From Prado023 sp963777855 (lineage in GTDB: Bacteria > Actinomycetota > Actinomycetes > S36-B12 > CAIYMF01): a stretch of DNA of 64,000 nucleotides. Both the position numbers and the translations under genes were made by a program. A model generated the notes under the pieces. It worked only from the letters and a program-made list of their open reading frames with translations. It did no database searches and had not been told where the DNA came from. Below are positions 31,189 to 41,000 of this stretch, in pieces. Where the stretch lies: contig CAVZRW010000001.1 in NCBI GenBank assembly GCA_963777855.1, positions 102,075 to 166,074 on the forward strand. Direction: 5' to 3'. Position 1 is the stretch's first letter. Each line of letters opens with the position of its first letter.

Positions 31189-31668
31189 TTACGCGCTCAG
31201 GCGACCAGCGGTAGCCGATCTCGGGTCGGTGATCACGTGGCGCGGTCCCCGCGCGGGATCCACGTCCTCGGTGAGGTGCCCACCGTTGTCGCGCACCCAC
31301 TTCATGACTGCGGCGGCCGCGCCCTTGCAGATCTCGCGCGATCCCTCGGCGAGGTCGATCCCCGACATGCGCGTGGCGGCGGCGAACGGGACGAACCTCG
31401 CCTCCTGCAGCGCCTCGGGGGCCCGCAGCCCATACTCCTCCTTGGCCAGGACGACGATCGGCCGGCCTCGTGGGTCTCGTCGGGGAGGCTCGACAGCTGA
31501 GCGGCGCACGCCAGGCGTTGGGGGTCCACGCCTGCGACGGGGACCGTCCCGGTTGCGGCGGCCGCGACGCTCCCGCCGCCTATCGCGCACCTTGGGGCAG
31601 GTATCGCAGCCCGGGAAGCTGTCCATGCCCGAAGCCCCGATCCGCTGGAGGACCGGGCCTTCGAGCAT
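31189..31668 (-). pseudogene. kdpB nucleotide-binding-domain remnant
   Basis: Two frames together read AGVDPQRLACAAQLSSLPDET and IVVLAKEEYGLR, then FVPFAAATRMSGIDL and KGAAAAVMKWV, which follow the nucleotide-binding domain of the potassium pump ATPase KdpB. The frame slips near 31463. The transmembrane domains are missing, and the DKTGT loop is not recognisable in the degraded upstream part. It lies next to the functional KtrAB-type genes, so a lost high-affinity K+ pump is likely. Confidence 0.7.
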
Positions 31669-31865
31669 GGTCGGTCAGGGGTCAACGCGGTGGGTGATCA
31701 GCGGTCCTGGAAGTCCAGGACCTGCTCGGGCAAGGCCATCCCGGCCCACGCGGGGGCGCCCCGAGCGCAGCTCCCGTTACCTGGAGTACCTCGCCCCGAT
31801 CGGCACCCCCTTCGAGATGCGGGCAGCGATGGTGACCCGCGGGGGGTGGCTCCGCGGGGTCGGGG

Positions 31866-32275
31866 TCACCCGACTCCGATGCTCAGGGCCCAGACCATCG
31901 ATCCGAGGAGGAGCACGGACGTGGCCGCCGTGACCGCCCAGAGCCGCTTGTCGATGCGCAGCATCGGTGCGCCCATCAGCACGATGCTGCCGAAGAACAG
32001 GATCAGGTAGGGGATGAGGGTCTCCGGGCGGCGGGGGGTCGCGGAACTCGATCGCCAGCCAGTCCTCGACGACCAGCATGAATCCGATGAACAGGCGTAG
32101 ACCGCCGGCCCGACGATCAGACGCCAACCACTCCCGGCCCGAACGAAGCCCACCAGGGCCGCCGTTGCCGGGATGGCCAGGACCGCCACGACCCAGCCGG
32201 CCACCAGGTGCTGACCTTGGCCCCTGTTGCCCGCGGCGGCGGTGGTCGACGCTTGAGGTAGGCGGCGCAGGAGGT
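31866..32275 (-). CDS. Small four-helix membrane protein, frameshifted
   Basis: About 120-135 residues of convincing membrane sequence split between frames: VAGWVVAVLAIPATAALVGF, then LFIGFMLVVEDWLAIEF (other frame), then YLILFFGSIVLMGAPML and a last helix ending at 31866. Two nearby indels (about 32085 and 32030) would restore it. The start is not certain. It is divergent from the HEIVGH membrane protein. No family recognised. Confidence 0.5.
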
Positions 32276-32279
32276 TGTC

Positions 32280-33173
32280 ATGGCCGGCACGATGAGCCCG
32301 CCGGCAGGGTCGCGTCAGGACGCAGTGCCCGCCGGGGCAGGGCATGGTGATCGCGGGATCGCGATGGACGTGCCGACCATGATCGCGGCATCGGCGGTGG
32401 CGTGGGTTCTTGCTGACGTCCTGCACGAGATCGTCGGTCACGGTGGTGCCGCCGTGCTGCTGGGGGTCCCGGTCCGGGCAGTGTCGACGACGACCATCTT
32501 CGCTGAGGGGGACCAGATCCAGTCGATGGTCGAGGTCCAGGTCATCCACGCGTCGGCGACGCTGGTGAACCTGCTGACCGGGTGCGTGGCGCTTGTGGCG
32601 CTGCGGTCACCGCGGGTGACCAGATCTGTGTCCCGGTACTTCCTGTGGGTCTTCGCCACCATCAGCTTCGTGCTCGTCACGCTCAACCTCCTGATCGGAG
32701 GGGACTGGGCAGTGGTCATCCAGGGCATGGAACCGGCCGGGCTGTGGCGGGCCGGGGTCCTGGCCGCGGGAATCCTCCTCGGGGTCCTGGGCTACGGGCT
32801 GCCGTTGCGGCTGTGGCTGCCCGACCTGCGCCAGCACCGCTGGCTTCAGCTGAAGGTCACCGCAGTTCCGGTCCTGGTCCTGCTAGCCGTGCAGACCCTG
32901 TCGGTGCTGGGCAGCCCGTTCTGTTCGGTCCCGTTGGACACAGGCACCAACGCCCTGATCACCTCGGCGGCGCTGGCCGTCTTCTTCGGCCTGTGGCTGG
33001 CCCTGGTGAACCTGGTGCCCGTACCGCGGTCGAGCGCGCCGGTGGACAGCATCGCGCTGGCTCGCTCGACGGGGTGGCTGGCGGTCGGGCTCATTGTCGC
33101 GGTCCTGTTCATCGGCGTTCTCGGCCCCGGCTTGGGCCCCCTCGAAGCCGACCCCCGCCTCGCCCTGGGGTGA
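32280..33173 (+). CDS. Membrane protein with M50-like HEIVGH motif
   Basis: A 297-residue protein with about seven hydrophobic helices. In the first helix sits LHEIVGHG, an HExxH zinc motif as in intramembrane site-2 (M50) metallopeptidases, but no clear second-half NPDG/ASP motif is seen, so peptidase activity is unproven. AGGAGG stands five bases ahead of ATG 32280; a Met at 32364 directly before the first helix is an alternative start. Confidence 0.6.
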   Translation: MAGTMSPPAGSRQDAVPAGAGHGDRGIAMDVPTMIAASAVAWVLADVLHEIVGHGGAAVLLGVPVRAVSTTTIFAEGDQIQSMVEVQVIHASATLVNLLTGCVALVALRSPRVTRSVSRYFLWVFATISFVLVTLNLLIGGDWAVVIQGMEPAGLWRAGVLAAGILLGVLGYGLPLRLWLPDLRQHRWLQLKVTAVPVLVLLAVQTLSVLGSPFCSVPLDTGTNALITSAALAVFFGLWLALVNLVPVPRSSAPVDSIALARSTGWLAVGLIVAVLFIGVLGPGLGPLEADPRLALG

Positions 33174-33513
33174 CGCCCGGCGCCTCGTCAGAACCCGAGA
33201 GTGCGGTTGCGGGCACGGCGGCAGAGTCGCTCCATGCCACCCGCCCACCCCTGAGGTCCGGGCGCCACCATCCACCTCGGATTAGCCGCCGGGCTCCGAG
33301 CGCCTGCACCTGCCCGGCAGGTCAGGCAAGGGGTGCTGCGGGTCGCGTGTCGACCGCCCTGTAGGCACGACGGCGATGCGGCAGGCACGACCCTGCGAAC
33401 GTCGTCGAGCCCGACTACCTCTGGATGCCCCCTTCCGCCGCAAGTCGCGCTCGTTGGGCAGGCTCCGCCGCGGCGGCATGCGGTGTGCCAGATCGCAAAG
33501 GGGCGGTCCTCGG
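33174..33513. other. Intergenic stretch, nothing recognised
   Basis: About 340 bp between the HEIVGH gene and the convergent membrane protein gene. Open frames here show no family signal, and I see no convincing hairpin or RNA. Confidence 0.5.
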
Positions 33514-33984
33514 TCAGGTGGCGGCTGCGGCCCCGGCTCCGAGGCCGTAGTAGAACAGGGAGAACGCCAGCCCGTAGGCCATGGTGGCTACCAGTCCTGT
33601 GCGTACGAGGGTTTGGCCAGGGTGCAGCACACGGGCCAGCAGGGCGGCGAATACCGGGCTGATCGCGGCGGCCAGCAGGGCGGTGGACCAGGGGTGCTGG
33701 TCGCCGACGCGGCGCACGTGCGGGCCGACGACGCGGCGCCGGGACGCTTTGGCGACAGTCTGCTCGACGCGCGTTTGCGCGGCGGGGTCCAGCACTGGGC
33801 CGGTGAGGATGACGCTGGCCACCAGCGCGCCGACCAGGGCAGTGAACAGCACGACCCCCAGGGCGACGCCGGCCGGGCCTTCGACCTGGGCGCCGATAGC
33901 GACCAGGATCGGGCCGGCCACCAGGTCGTCGACGAAGGTGATGGACAGCGCGATCCCCGGCCATGCCAACCGGGCCGCGCTCAC
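33514..33984 (-). CDS. Small membrane protein co-encoded with a TetR regulator
   Basis: A 156-residue protein with about four hydrophobic helices (VALGVVLFTALVGALVASVIL, LLAAAISPVFAALLARVL and a C-terminal one ending GAAAAT). GTG 33984 overlaps the TGA of the upstream tetR gene as GTGA, so translation is coupled. Probably the TetR's regulated partner, perhaps a small transporter; family unrecognised. Confidence 0.65.
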   Translation of the reverse strand: MSAARLAWPGIALSITFVDDLVAGPILVAIGAQVEGPAGVALGVVLFTALVGALVASVILTGPVLDPAAQTRVEQTVAKASRRRVVGPHVRRVGDQHPWSTALLAAAISPVFAALLARVLHPGQTLVRTGLVATMAYGLAFSLFYYGLGAGAAAAT

Positions 33985-34541
33985 CGGGGCCTCGCCGCGG
34001 TCGGATGCGTCAGTTGCTGAAGGCGGGTCAGGATCGCCGTGCGCAGGACCGGGTCGGGTGGGGCCAGCCCGAACAGCTCCGTGGCCCAAAGGCCGTCAGC
34101 AGCCAGCCGCACGATCTGGGCATCGACCTCGGGCAGACCGTCGGCGTCCAGGCGGGTCATCCACTGCCGGTACTGCTCCTGCAGGGGCGCCAGCAGGTGT
34201 GGGTCGTGGGCGACGGCGGCCAGCATCGCGACGGTGGCCTGATGCTCGGCTGCCTCGGTAGGGCGCGTGACCGCGTCCAGGTAGGCGCGAGTCGCTGCAC
34301 CCGGCACGGCCGGGTCCTCGCCCAGGCCGGTGGACTGGTCGGCGGCCAGTCCGCTGGCGAGCTGCTCGATCAGGGCCACGACCAGGGCGTCCTTGGTCGG
34401 GAAGTGGTAGAGCACGCCGCCCTTGCTCACCCCGGCGGCTTTGCCGACTGCGTCGAGGGTCAACGCGGAATACCCGTGTTCGGCGACCAGGCCCAGCGCC
34501 GCGGCGAGCAACGATTCCTTCTTCGACGGACGAGGACTCAT
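33981..34541 (-). CDS. TetR family transcriptional regulator
   Basis: A 186-residue regulator: N-terminal TetR HTH (SLLAAALGLVAEHGYSAL, then AAGVSKGGVLYHFPTKDAL, residues about 10-50) and a C-terminal ligand domain (TetR_C_6-like). A perfect palindrome lies 12 bp upstream of its start, so autorepression together with the coupled membrane gene is likely. Confidence 0.9.
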   Translation of the reverse strand: MSPRPSKKESLLAAALGLVAEHGYSALTLDAVGKAAGVSKGGVLYHFPTKDALVVALIEQLASGLAADQSTGLGEDPAVPGAATRAYLDAVTRPTEAAEHQATVAMLAAVAHDPHLLAPLQEQYRQWMTRLDADGLPEVDAQIVRLAADGLWATELFGLAPPDPVLRTAILTRLQQLTHPTAARPR

Positions 34542-34552
34542 GCCCACACTAT

Positions 34553-34566
34553 ACCGTCTGGACGGT
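34553..34566. promoter_or_regulatory. TetR operator palindrome
   Basis: ACCGTC-TG-GACGGT, a perfect 6+6 inverted repeat immediately upstream of the TetR gene at 33981-34541; the size and place are typical of a TetR operator. Confidence 0.75.
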
Positions 34567-34750
34567 GCAGTAATCTCCTCGGATGAGGCCGCAGTATCGG
34601 GCTGACCCTCGAGGTCGCGCTCCTCGCGAACACGCCAGATCGACTCGACGACATCTGCGTGGGTGGACCTCGAGACCCGCGTCCTACCGCCGCGAGTCGG
34701 GCGTGGTCGAGGGCCGCTGGCTGGTACTGGCCTCGGACATTCCTCGTCAT

Positions 34751-34766
34751 GATATCTTTTGATATC
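34751..34766. promoter_or_regulatory. GATATC-TTTT-GATATC repeat ahead of vapBC
   Basis: Two GATATC units separated by TTTT, 14 bp before the antitoxin start. A probable operator for autoregulation by the VapB-VapC complex; its AT-rich core also suits a -10 region. Confidence 0.6.
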
Positions 34767-34779
34767 GGAGGTGGGTCTG

Positions 34780-35001
34780 ATGGCAGACGTTCTTGTTCGT
34801 GACGTGCCCGAGGTGGTTCTGGCCGGGGTCGACGCGCACGCGGCGCGTCTGGGTCTGTCGCGGGTGGAGTACATCCGGCGCCGGCTCGCGGCGGACGCCG
34901 CCACGTCCGGTGAGGCGGTGTCGGCAGCCGACCTGCGCTCGTTCGCCGAGGCGGCCGAGGACCTGACCGATCCGCAGGTGATGGGTGCCGCGTGGCAATA
35001 A
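34780..35001 (+). CDS. vapB: VapB-type antitoxin
   Basis: A 73-residue antitoxin with an N-terminal ribbon-helix-helix-like DNA-binding segment (VLVRDVPEVVLAGVDAHAARLGLSR region, residues 3-30) and an acidic C-terminal tail that would wrap the toxin. ATG 34780 after GGAGGTGGG. It overlaps the PIN toxin gene by 10 bp. Confidence 0.85.
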   Translation: MADVLVRDVPEVVLAGVDAHAARLGLSRVEYIRRRLAADAATSGEAVSAADLRSFAEAAEDLTDPQVMGAAWQ

Positions 35002-35399
35002 CCTGGCTGATCGACAAGTCGGCGCTGGTCCGTCTGGGCGACAGCCCGGACGCCGAGCAGTGGGCGCAGCGGATCGAGCGGGGTCTGGTTCGGATCTCGA
35101 CCGTGACCCGACTTGAGGTCGGCTACTCAGCTCGCAGCGGCAAGGACGCCCGGTCCATGTTCGCCCACCCGCCGCTCTCGGCGATGCCGGTGGAGTACCT
35201 CACCCCCGCGATCGAGGACCGCGCGGTCGAGGTCCAGTTACTGCTCGCAGGCCAGGGCCAGCACCGCGCGCCGTCCATCCCCGACGTGCTCATCGCCGCC
35301 ACAGCCGAACTGTCCGGGCTGACCGTGCTGCACCTCGACAAAGACTTCGAACTCATAGCCGGCATCACCGGACAGCCCACCGAGCGACTCCAGGCCTGA
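34992..35399 (+). CDS. vapC: VapC-type PIN-domain toxin
   Basis: A 135-residue PIN ribonuclease. Acidic residues expected at the active site are seen in WLIDKSAL (Asp 8), in RLEVGY (Glu about 42) and in the SIPDVLIAATA helix (Asp about 98). It starts at GTG 34992 inside the antitoxin gene, so the pair is coupled. It probably cleaves tRNA or rRNA when the antitoxin is lost. Confidence 0.9.
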   Translation: MAITWLIDKSALVRLGDSPDAEQWAQRIERGLVRISTVTRLEVGYSARSGKDARSMFAHPPLSAMPVEYLTPAIEDRAVEVQLLLAGQGQHRAPSIPDVLIAATAELSGLTVLHLDKDFELIAGITGQPTERLQA

Positions 35400-35572
35400 G
35401 GCCAGCCGGACCACGCGGCAAGGTGCCCCACTTCGCCGCGAGCTGGGCGCCTTGGGGGTAGGCAGCACTGCGCCACTGTCCCGATGCGCGCACCCTCACG
35501 CCCGTTGCGCGCCGCGCGGCACACGATTCAGAACGCGGAGAGCACGACCCAACGCTCGCCCACGCGGGGGCG

Positions 35573-36128
35573 TTGGCGCAGTGGTACATCGACTCGACCC
35601 TCGAGGCCATCGAAGCCGTCATAGACGTGGCCGGGGCGGCATTCCCGTGGCTCAGTCTGGCGACGAAGCCGCTGGACGTGGTGAAGTGCCTTCGGGCGGG
35701 GTGGGTACTCGGCCAGAACTGGGACCAGGCCGCTTCGGACCTCACCATCCTCGCCGACGGGTACACGTGGGTTGAGGGCACCGGGGAGACGCAGGGTCAC
35801 TTCCCCGGCCTACTCGTTGCCATGGGAACCCGGGCTCTTCTGCAGGTGGAGGCACCGGCCACACTGCTGAACATCCAGTGGAGCAGAGACCTCTCGGAGT
35901 GGTTCAAGACGGGTGCCGAGATCACGCGGGCGGTCATCAAGCTCCATAGAGGCGGGCGGAGTCTGGCCCTGTGGGCCGGTTTGCTTCAGCAGGTGGCCGA
36001 GGGCGCAACAAGCATCGTCACGGTATCCACCGACCGGTCAGCCCTCGGATCGCCTCCGGCGGAACCTGCGTGCCGCCTATCGCGTCGTGGGGATCGCGCA
36101 TGTCGGCGAAGGCGAGGGGTTGGCGTGA
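35573..36128 (+). CDS. Hypothetical protein, probably frameshifted
   Basis: About 160 clean codons (WYIDSTLEAIEAVIDVAGAAF, then LDVVKCLRAGWVLGQNWDQAASDL), with codon use like neighbouring genes, followed by a likely slip near 36045 and an end in another frame (LRAAYRVVGIAHVGEGEGLA) at 36128. TTG 35573 is the apparent start but could be too late. No family or membrane segment recognised. Confidence 0.4.
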
Positions 36129-36292
36129 CTCACGCGACGGCCCCTTCCTCAGTCGGACCGACACGAACCGGCCAACGATCAGGAACCCGAGCTACACCAC
36201 ACGGAGGGACGCGACCGCGTCAAGTGATGGTGCCCCGTTCCGTGGCGGTCCGACACGGAACGGGGCACCAACGGAGTTGGGGCAATCAGACC

Positions 36293-36820
36293 TCATCCGG
36301 GAGCTGGGAGCCCGAAGATCCCGCAGGTGGCGGCAGCCCCGCCGGGGGAGTCCTCGGCGAATTTCGGGCCGGCGCTGAAGTAGCGCTCCTCGCCGTCCCA
36401 GTCCTCCACGTAACGTCCGGTCTCGTGGAGGGCCAGGCCGGACCCGGGGATCGGCACGGTCCTGTAGTTGCCGACGCTGGTGAAGAGGTTGTTGGCAAGG
36501 TCGATGGTGATGATCCGAGTGCCGGGGAAGGTATGGGTCATCGAGGTTCCCGCCACGGCGAAGGTCCCCGTGTACCGGATCTGACGCATCTCGTAGACCG
36601 GGTCGCCGGCCTCGTCGAAGTTCCGGTGGACGTTGCGCATCCCTGTGAACGCCAGGGTGACCGTCTGTCCGTCGCCGCAGGTGGTCACCGGTTCGGGGAT
36701 GGCGAGGTCGGGGGGCAGCGGGCTGCGCTCGGTGAGGTCCCAGGCGTGGGCGGGCAGGGCGGTCGCCAGCACGGCGACTACGGACGCCGCGGTCATGGCT
36801 GAGGTGCGGATGCGGTTCAT
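36293..36820 (-). CDS. Exported protein, left arm of the SARP locus
   Basis: A 175-residue protein with a Sec signal peptide (VVAVLATALPAHA, cleavage about residue 26). The mature part looks all-beta (TVTLAFTGMRNVHR, TGTFAVAGTSMTHTF), with cysteines near residues 48 and 168. No family recognised. ATG 36820 after AGGAGAGAC. It is divergent from the exported protein gene at 37124, and an 11-bp-spaced repeat array lies 76 bp upstream. Confidence 0.72.
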   Translation of the reverse strand: MNRIRTSAMTAASVVAVLATALPAHAWDLTERSPLPPDLAIPEPVTTCGDGQTVTLAFTGMRNVHRNFDEAGDPVYEMRQIRYTGTFAVAGTSMTHTFPGTRIITIDLANNLFTSVGNYRTVPIPGSGLALHETGRYVEDWDGEERYFSAGPKFAEDSPGGAAATCGIFGLPAPG

Positions 36821-36895
36821 GTCTCTCCTTGACGGGTGCGTCCCGGAGCGGTTCCGGGTGGCTGAGTGGCGCGGACCGAGCCTCAGGCCTGGTGG

Positions 36896-36923
36896 TTGGG
36901 GTCCTGTTGCGGTCCGGCTGCGG
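36896..36923 (-). promoter_or_regulatory. SARP-type direct-repeat array (11-bp period)
   Basis: Hexamers at 36896 (TTGGGG), 36907 (TTGCGG) and 36918 (CTGCGG), exactly 11 bp apart. Read on the minus strand, in the direction of the 36820 gene, they are CCGCAG, CCGCAA and CCCCAA. Heptamer-like direct repeats in phase with one helix turn are the known binding geometry of SARP regulators. Confidence 0.65.
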
Positions 36924-37026
36924 TCCGGCTGGAGGTCGAGGATCGGAGCCGTTTGGACTCCGCTGATCGCCTGACAAGGGGCGAGCCTGGCCTGACGCGG
37001 GTCGCGGGGTGTGCGGTCACTGCCCA

Positions 37027-37054
37027 CCGCAGCCGAAACGCAGCCCCACCGCAA
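37027..37054 (+). promoter_or_regulatory. SARP-type direct-repeat array (11-bp period)
   Basis: CCGCAG at 37027, ACGCAG at 37038 and CCGCAA at 37049, spaced exactly 11 bp, ending 70 bp before the start of the exported-protein gene at 37124 and in its orientation. Confidence 0.65.
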
Positions 37055-37123
37055 CCGCCCGGGACCACGCTGCTCGGGCAGGCCCGGAATGGGTCCGGGC
37101 CTCCGACACATAGGAGCATCGCC

Positions 37124-37714
37124 ATGCGACATCGCACCACTGCTTTGACCCTCGGAGCCGCGTCTCTGCTGACCGGGCTCGCCGGCGCGGCGGCCCTGGC
37201 CCCGGCTCAGGCCGCACCCCTGGAGAGGGAGCACTACCAGGACACGTTCACGGAGGAGTTCGACTGCGACGGGATCACGCTTCGCCAGGAGGTCTCGATC
37301 CAGGGCCTGTTCATGCTCAAGGAGGGCCGGGCAGGTGACCCGACCCCGTACTTGTCTGACAACTACGAGTACTCGATGAGGGCCACAGCGGTTCCCGACA
37401 CCGGGCGCTGGTTCACCCGTGAGGGCAACGGGCTGTACAAGGACCGCAGGGCCACCCTCGTGCAGGGGACGGTCTACCAGTTCGACGCGATCGAGGCCGG
37501 TCAGCCGTGGATCGTGCGTGACATGGACGGCGACCTCGTCCTGCGGGACCGCGGCCTGCTCCACACCCGGTTCCAGGTGGACACGAAGGGTGACGCAGAC
37601 CAGTCGAACGACGAGTTCGTGGAGGGCTCCTGGGAGCTTGTTGCGGACCGCGGCTCGCATCCCGGGTTCTACGTCGACTACTGCCAGATGGCCAAGGACC
37701 TGCTGATCCCCTGA
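37124..37714 (+). CDS. Exported protein, left arm of the SARP locus
   Basis: A 196-residue protein with a Sec signal peptide (LLTGLAGAAALAPAQAA, cleavage about residue 31) and a beta-rich mature part with two cysteines (FDCDG and VDYCQM). ATG 37124 after TAGGAGCATC. No family recognised. Divergent from the 36820 gene with which it shares the repeat-bearing intergenic region. Confidence 0.72.
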   Translation: MRHRTTALTLGAASLLTGLAGAAALAPAQAAPLEREHYQDTFTEEFDCDGITLRQEVSIQGLFMLKEGRAGDPTPYLSDNYEYSMRATAVPDTGRWFTREGNGLYKDRRATLVQGTVYQFDAIEAGQPWIVRDMDGDLVLRDRGLLHTRFQVDTKGDADQSNDEFVEGSWELVADRGSHPGFYVDYCQMAKDLLIP

Positions 37715-37934
37715 TCGCCGCGCGCAGCACGGAGCAGCCAAAGCCAACACCGGCGCTGCGGCGGGGAGCACGTGTGTGGCGCGGGTCCTGGCGTCGGGGC
37801 AGGGCCTGCGCCTGGGGTCTCCTCCTCGGTTCGGCCCCCGGTGGGCCTGGCCCGAGACTCCCCGGGGCGGCGGCCAGCCGTTTGAGGTTCGGTTGCGCCG
37901 ACGCGGCGCCGGGCCAGGAGGCGCGCACCCGCAA

Positions 37935-37962
37935 CCGCAGCCAGGGCGCAACCAGACCGCCG
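37935..37962 (+). promoter_or_regulatory. SARP-type repeat array upstream of the regulator itself
   Basis: CCGCAG at 37935, GCGCAA at 37946 and a weaker CCGCCG at 37957, 11 bp apart, upstream of the SARP gene. Autoregulation is suggested. A two-unit copy in the opposite orientation (TTGAGG 37882, TTGCGC 37893) lies nearby. Confidence 0.5.
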
Positions 37963-38051
37963 CACTCCGCACCGATCCTCGGGGCAACGACGCAATGAGA
38001 GGGGTGAGCCACGATGAGGTGGACCTGCCCACAGCATCCCGGGGTCTTGTG

Positions 38052-41000
38052 ATGGGCTCGGCGTGGTCCTACTCTCCGCCCATGGATGCGGGGGTTCTGG
38101 GGCCGTTGCGGATCCAGGTTGCCTCGGGGGAGGTCCCAATCACCGGGGCCAAGGAGCGGACTGTGCTGGCGCACCTCGTGGCCCGTGTGGGCCAGGTGGT
38201 GCCGGCCGAGGAGATGGTCGACGCCCTGTGGCCCGACGATCCGCCGCGCACGGCTCATCGGACCCTGCAGTCCTATGTGGCCCGGGTGCGTTCGGCCCTC
38301 GACCAGGGTGGGGCGGGTGCAGGTCTGATCGTGACCGAGGGCCGCGGCTACCGGCTGGTCATCGATCCGGGTGATGTCGACGCGCACCGTTTCGTCCGGC
38401 TGGTGGAGCTGGGCCGCAGCGCCGCTGCCGATGGCCAGCCCGGGGCGGCGGCTGAGACACTGAGCGCCGCGCTGGCGTTGTGGCGTGGACCGGCCTACGC
38501 GGGGTTTGAGTCGACGGTGTTCGGCCGTGCGGAGGGACGCAGGCTGGGGCAGTTGCGCTTGGCGGTGGTGGAGGACTGGCTCGAGGCACGCGTGTCGGAC
38601 GGTGGGGCCGCCGAGGCTGTTCCTGAGCTTGAGGCGCATGTCACCGAGAACCCACTGCGCGAGCGGGGATGGGCGCTGTTGGCCCGGGCGTACGCCGCGG
38701 CCGACAACCAGGCAGCCGCCCTCGACGCCCTTGACCGGGCCCGGCGGGTGCTGGCCGATGAGCTCGGAGTCGACCCGGGCGAGGAGCTGCGCACCCTTCA
38801 GGCGCGGGTGCTCGCCCACGACCGGTCGCTGCGGCCCCGCTCGGCGCTGCCCGCTGCCCTGGTCCCGCCGGCCACTGCCCTGGTGGGCCGGGCCGAGGAG
38901 TTGGCGGCGCTGCAGGAGCAGTGGCGCCTCGCCGCCGCGGGGACCGGACGCCGTGTGCTGTTGCTCGGGGACGCGGGCTCGGGCCGGTGGCGGCTTGCTG
39001 GCGAGATTGCCCTGACCGCGCACGGGCAGGGGGCTGCGGTCCTGCTGGGCGCTGCGACCGGGCCGGGGCAGGGTCCTGTGCTGCGGGTCGTGGATGCCCG
39101 GGATGGGGCTGCGGGGGAGGTTGGCACCCCCGTTGATCAGGAGCTCCAGCTCGTCGTGGCGGGTGTGCCGCCGATGGGCATGCCTGCGGACGCCGAGGTC
39201 CGCACCTGCCCGCTCACGGTCGACCAGGTGCGCGAGGTTCTGGTCGGATACCTCCCCGACGGTGTCGGAGCCGAGGACGTGCAGGCTGCGGCGTGGGAGA
39301 TCCACGAACGGTCCGGGGGCAATGTGGGCCGGACACGGGATCTGGCGGTGCGGTGGGCGCGGCAGGCCGTCGCCCAGCGGGTCGCGGAGCGGACCGCGCG
39401 CAGCAGCGGGACCGCGGTCGCCCATGAGGCTGAGCGGTCGGCGCTGGCCGACGACGTGTTGCGCTGGTCGGCCCTGCGCCCGGCCCTCGACGTGGACCAC
39501 CAGATCTGCCCGTGGCGGGGGCTGGCGTCCTACGACGAGGGTGACGCCCCGTGGTTCGCCGGTCGGGAACGGCTGGCCGCCGAACTGGTCGCCCGGATCG
39601 GCGCGGAACGCGCGCTGCTGCTGGTCGGCGGCTCCGGGGCCGGCAAGTCCTCGCTGCTGCGCGCGGGGTTGCTCGCCGCACTGGCGGCCGGTGCGCTGCC
39701 TGGCAGCGCCAGCTGGGTGCGCATTGTTCTGCGCCCGGGCGAGCACCCGATGCGCGAGCTCACCGAGGCGGCACTGGTCGGGGCCGGTTCCACGGGGCCG
39801 GACCGGGTCGCTGACCTGTTGGCCCGCTCGCTGGACGGCCGTGGTGGCGCCGAGCGCATCTTGCTGGTGATCGACCAGTTCGAGGAGTGCTGGACCGTCT
39901 GCGCGGACCCCGGTGAGCGGGAGGCCTTCCTGGCGACGGTGGCCGACCTCGCGCAGAACCCGCACGTCCCGGTCACCCTCGTGATCGCGGTCCGCGCCGA
40001 TCACGCGGGCAGCATCGCCAGCCACTCGGGGATCGCCGACGCCCTGGCGGGACGCTCGGTGTTCGTCGGCCCGATGGGCGAGGGTGAACTGCGCCGGGCC
40101 ATCGAGGGGCCGGCCGCGCGTGCCGGCCTGACCCTGGACACCGGCCTGGCCGACGCCCTGGTCGCCGACACGCTGGCCGAACCAGGCGGGCTTCCGCTGT
40201 TGTCGACCGCCCTGGCCGACCTGTGGGCGCAGCGTGTCGGCGCTCGGCTCACCCTGGGCGCCTATGTCGGATCCGGCGGGGTGGGTGCCGCGATCGCCCG
40301 CATGGCCGAACGCGCGTACGCCGAACTCGACGGCCCGCACCAGCGGGCCGCGCGGGTGCTGCTGCGAAGGCTGGCTGGTCCCGGCCAGGGTGATGGAGTG
40401 GTGCGCCGTCGCGTCTCCCTGACCGAGTTGGAGGCCCTGCCGGATCCCCTCGTTCGAGCGTGCGTCGAACCTTTGGCGAGGGACCGCTTGCTGATGGTCT
40501 CCGATGGTCACGTCGAGGTGGCCCACGAGGCCCTGTTCCGCTCCTGGCCGCGGCTGCGCGACTGGCTGGCGGAGGATGCGAGCGCCCGCGATGGTCAGCG
40601 CCGGTTGACCGTGGCGGCCGCGGAGTGGGATCGCGAGGGGCGCGAGCCGGGCGGGCTCTGGGGGGGCGCTCGGCTGGCCAGCGCCGTTGAGCTGGTGGCC
40701 ACCCGGCCAGAGGAGTTCACCGGGCTGGAGGTGACCTTCGTCGAGGCGGGTACCGCCAAGCTCGACGCCGAGCGCGCCGACGCCGAGCAGCGGGCGCGGG
40801 TCGCCCAGAAGCAGAACACCCGCCTGCGAAGGGTGCTCGCCGGGCTGGGCATCACGTTGGCGATGGCGCTGGTCGCCGGTGGCCTGGCCATCCTGTCGCG
40901 CAACGAGGCCGACGCCCAGCGCACCCACGCCACGGCGCAACGCCTGGCGGCCACCGCGATCTCGGAGGACTACCTGGCCGATCGGATGCTCACCGCGGTC

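Noticed and set aside
37882..37898. Two TTG(A/C)G(G/C) units 11 bp apart on the opposite strand upstream of the SARP gene
   Set aside because: Only two units, and no minus-strand gene to control; mentioned with the regulator but not called a separate array.
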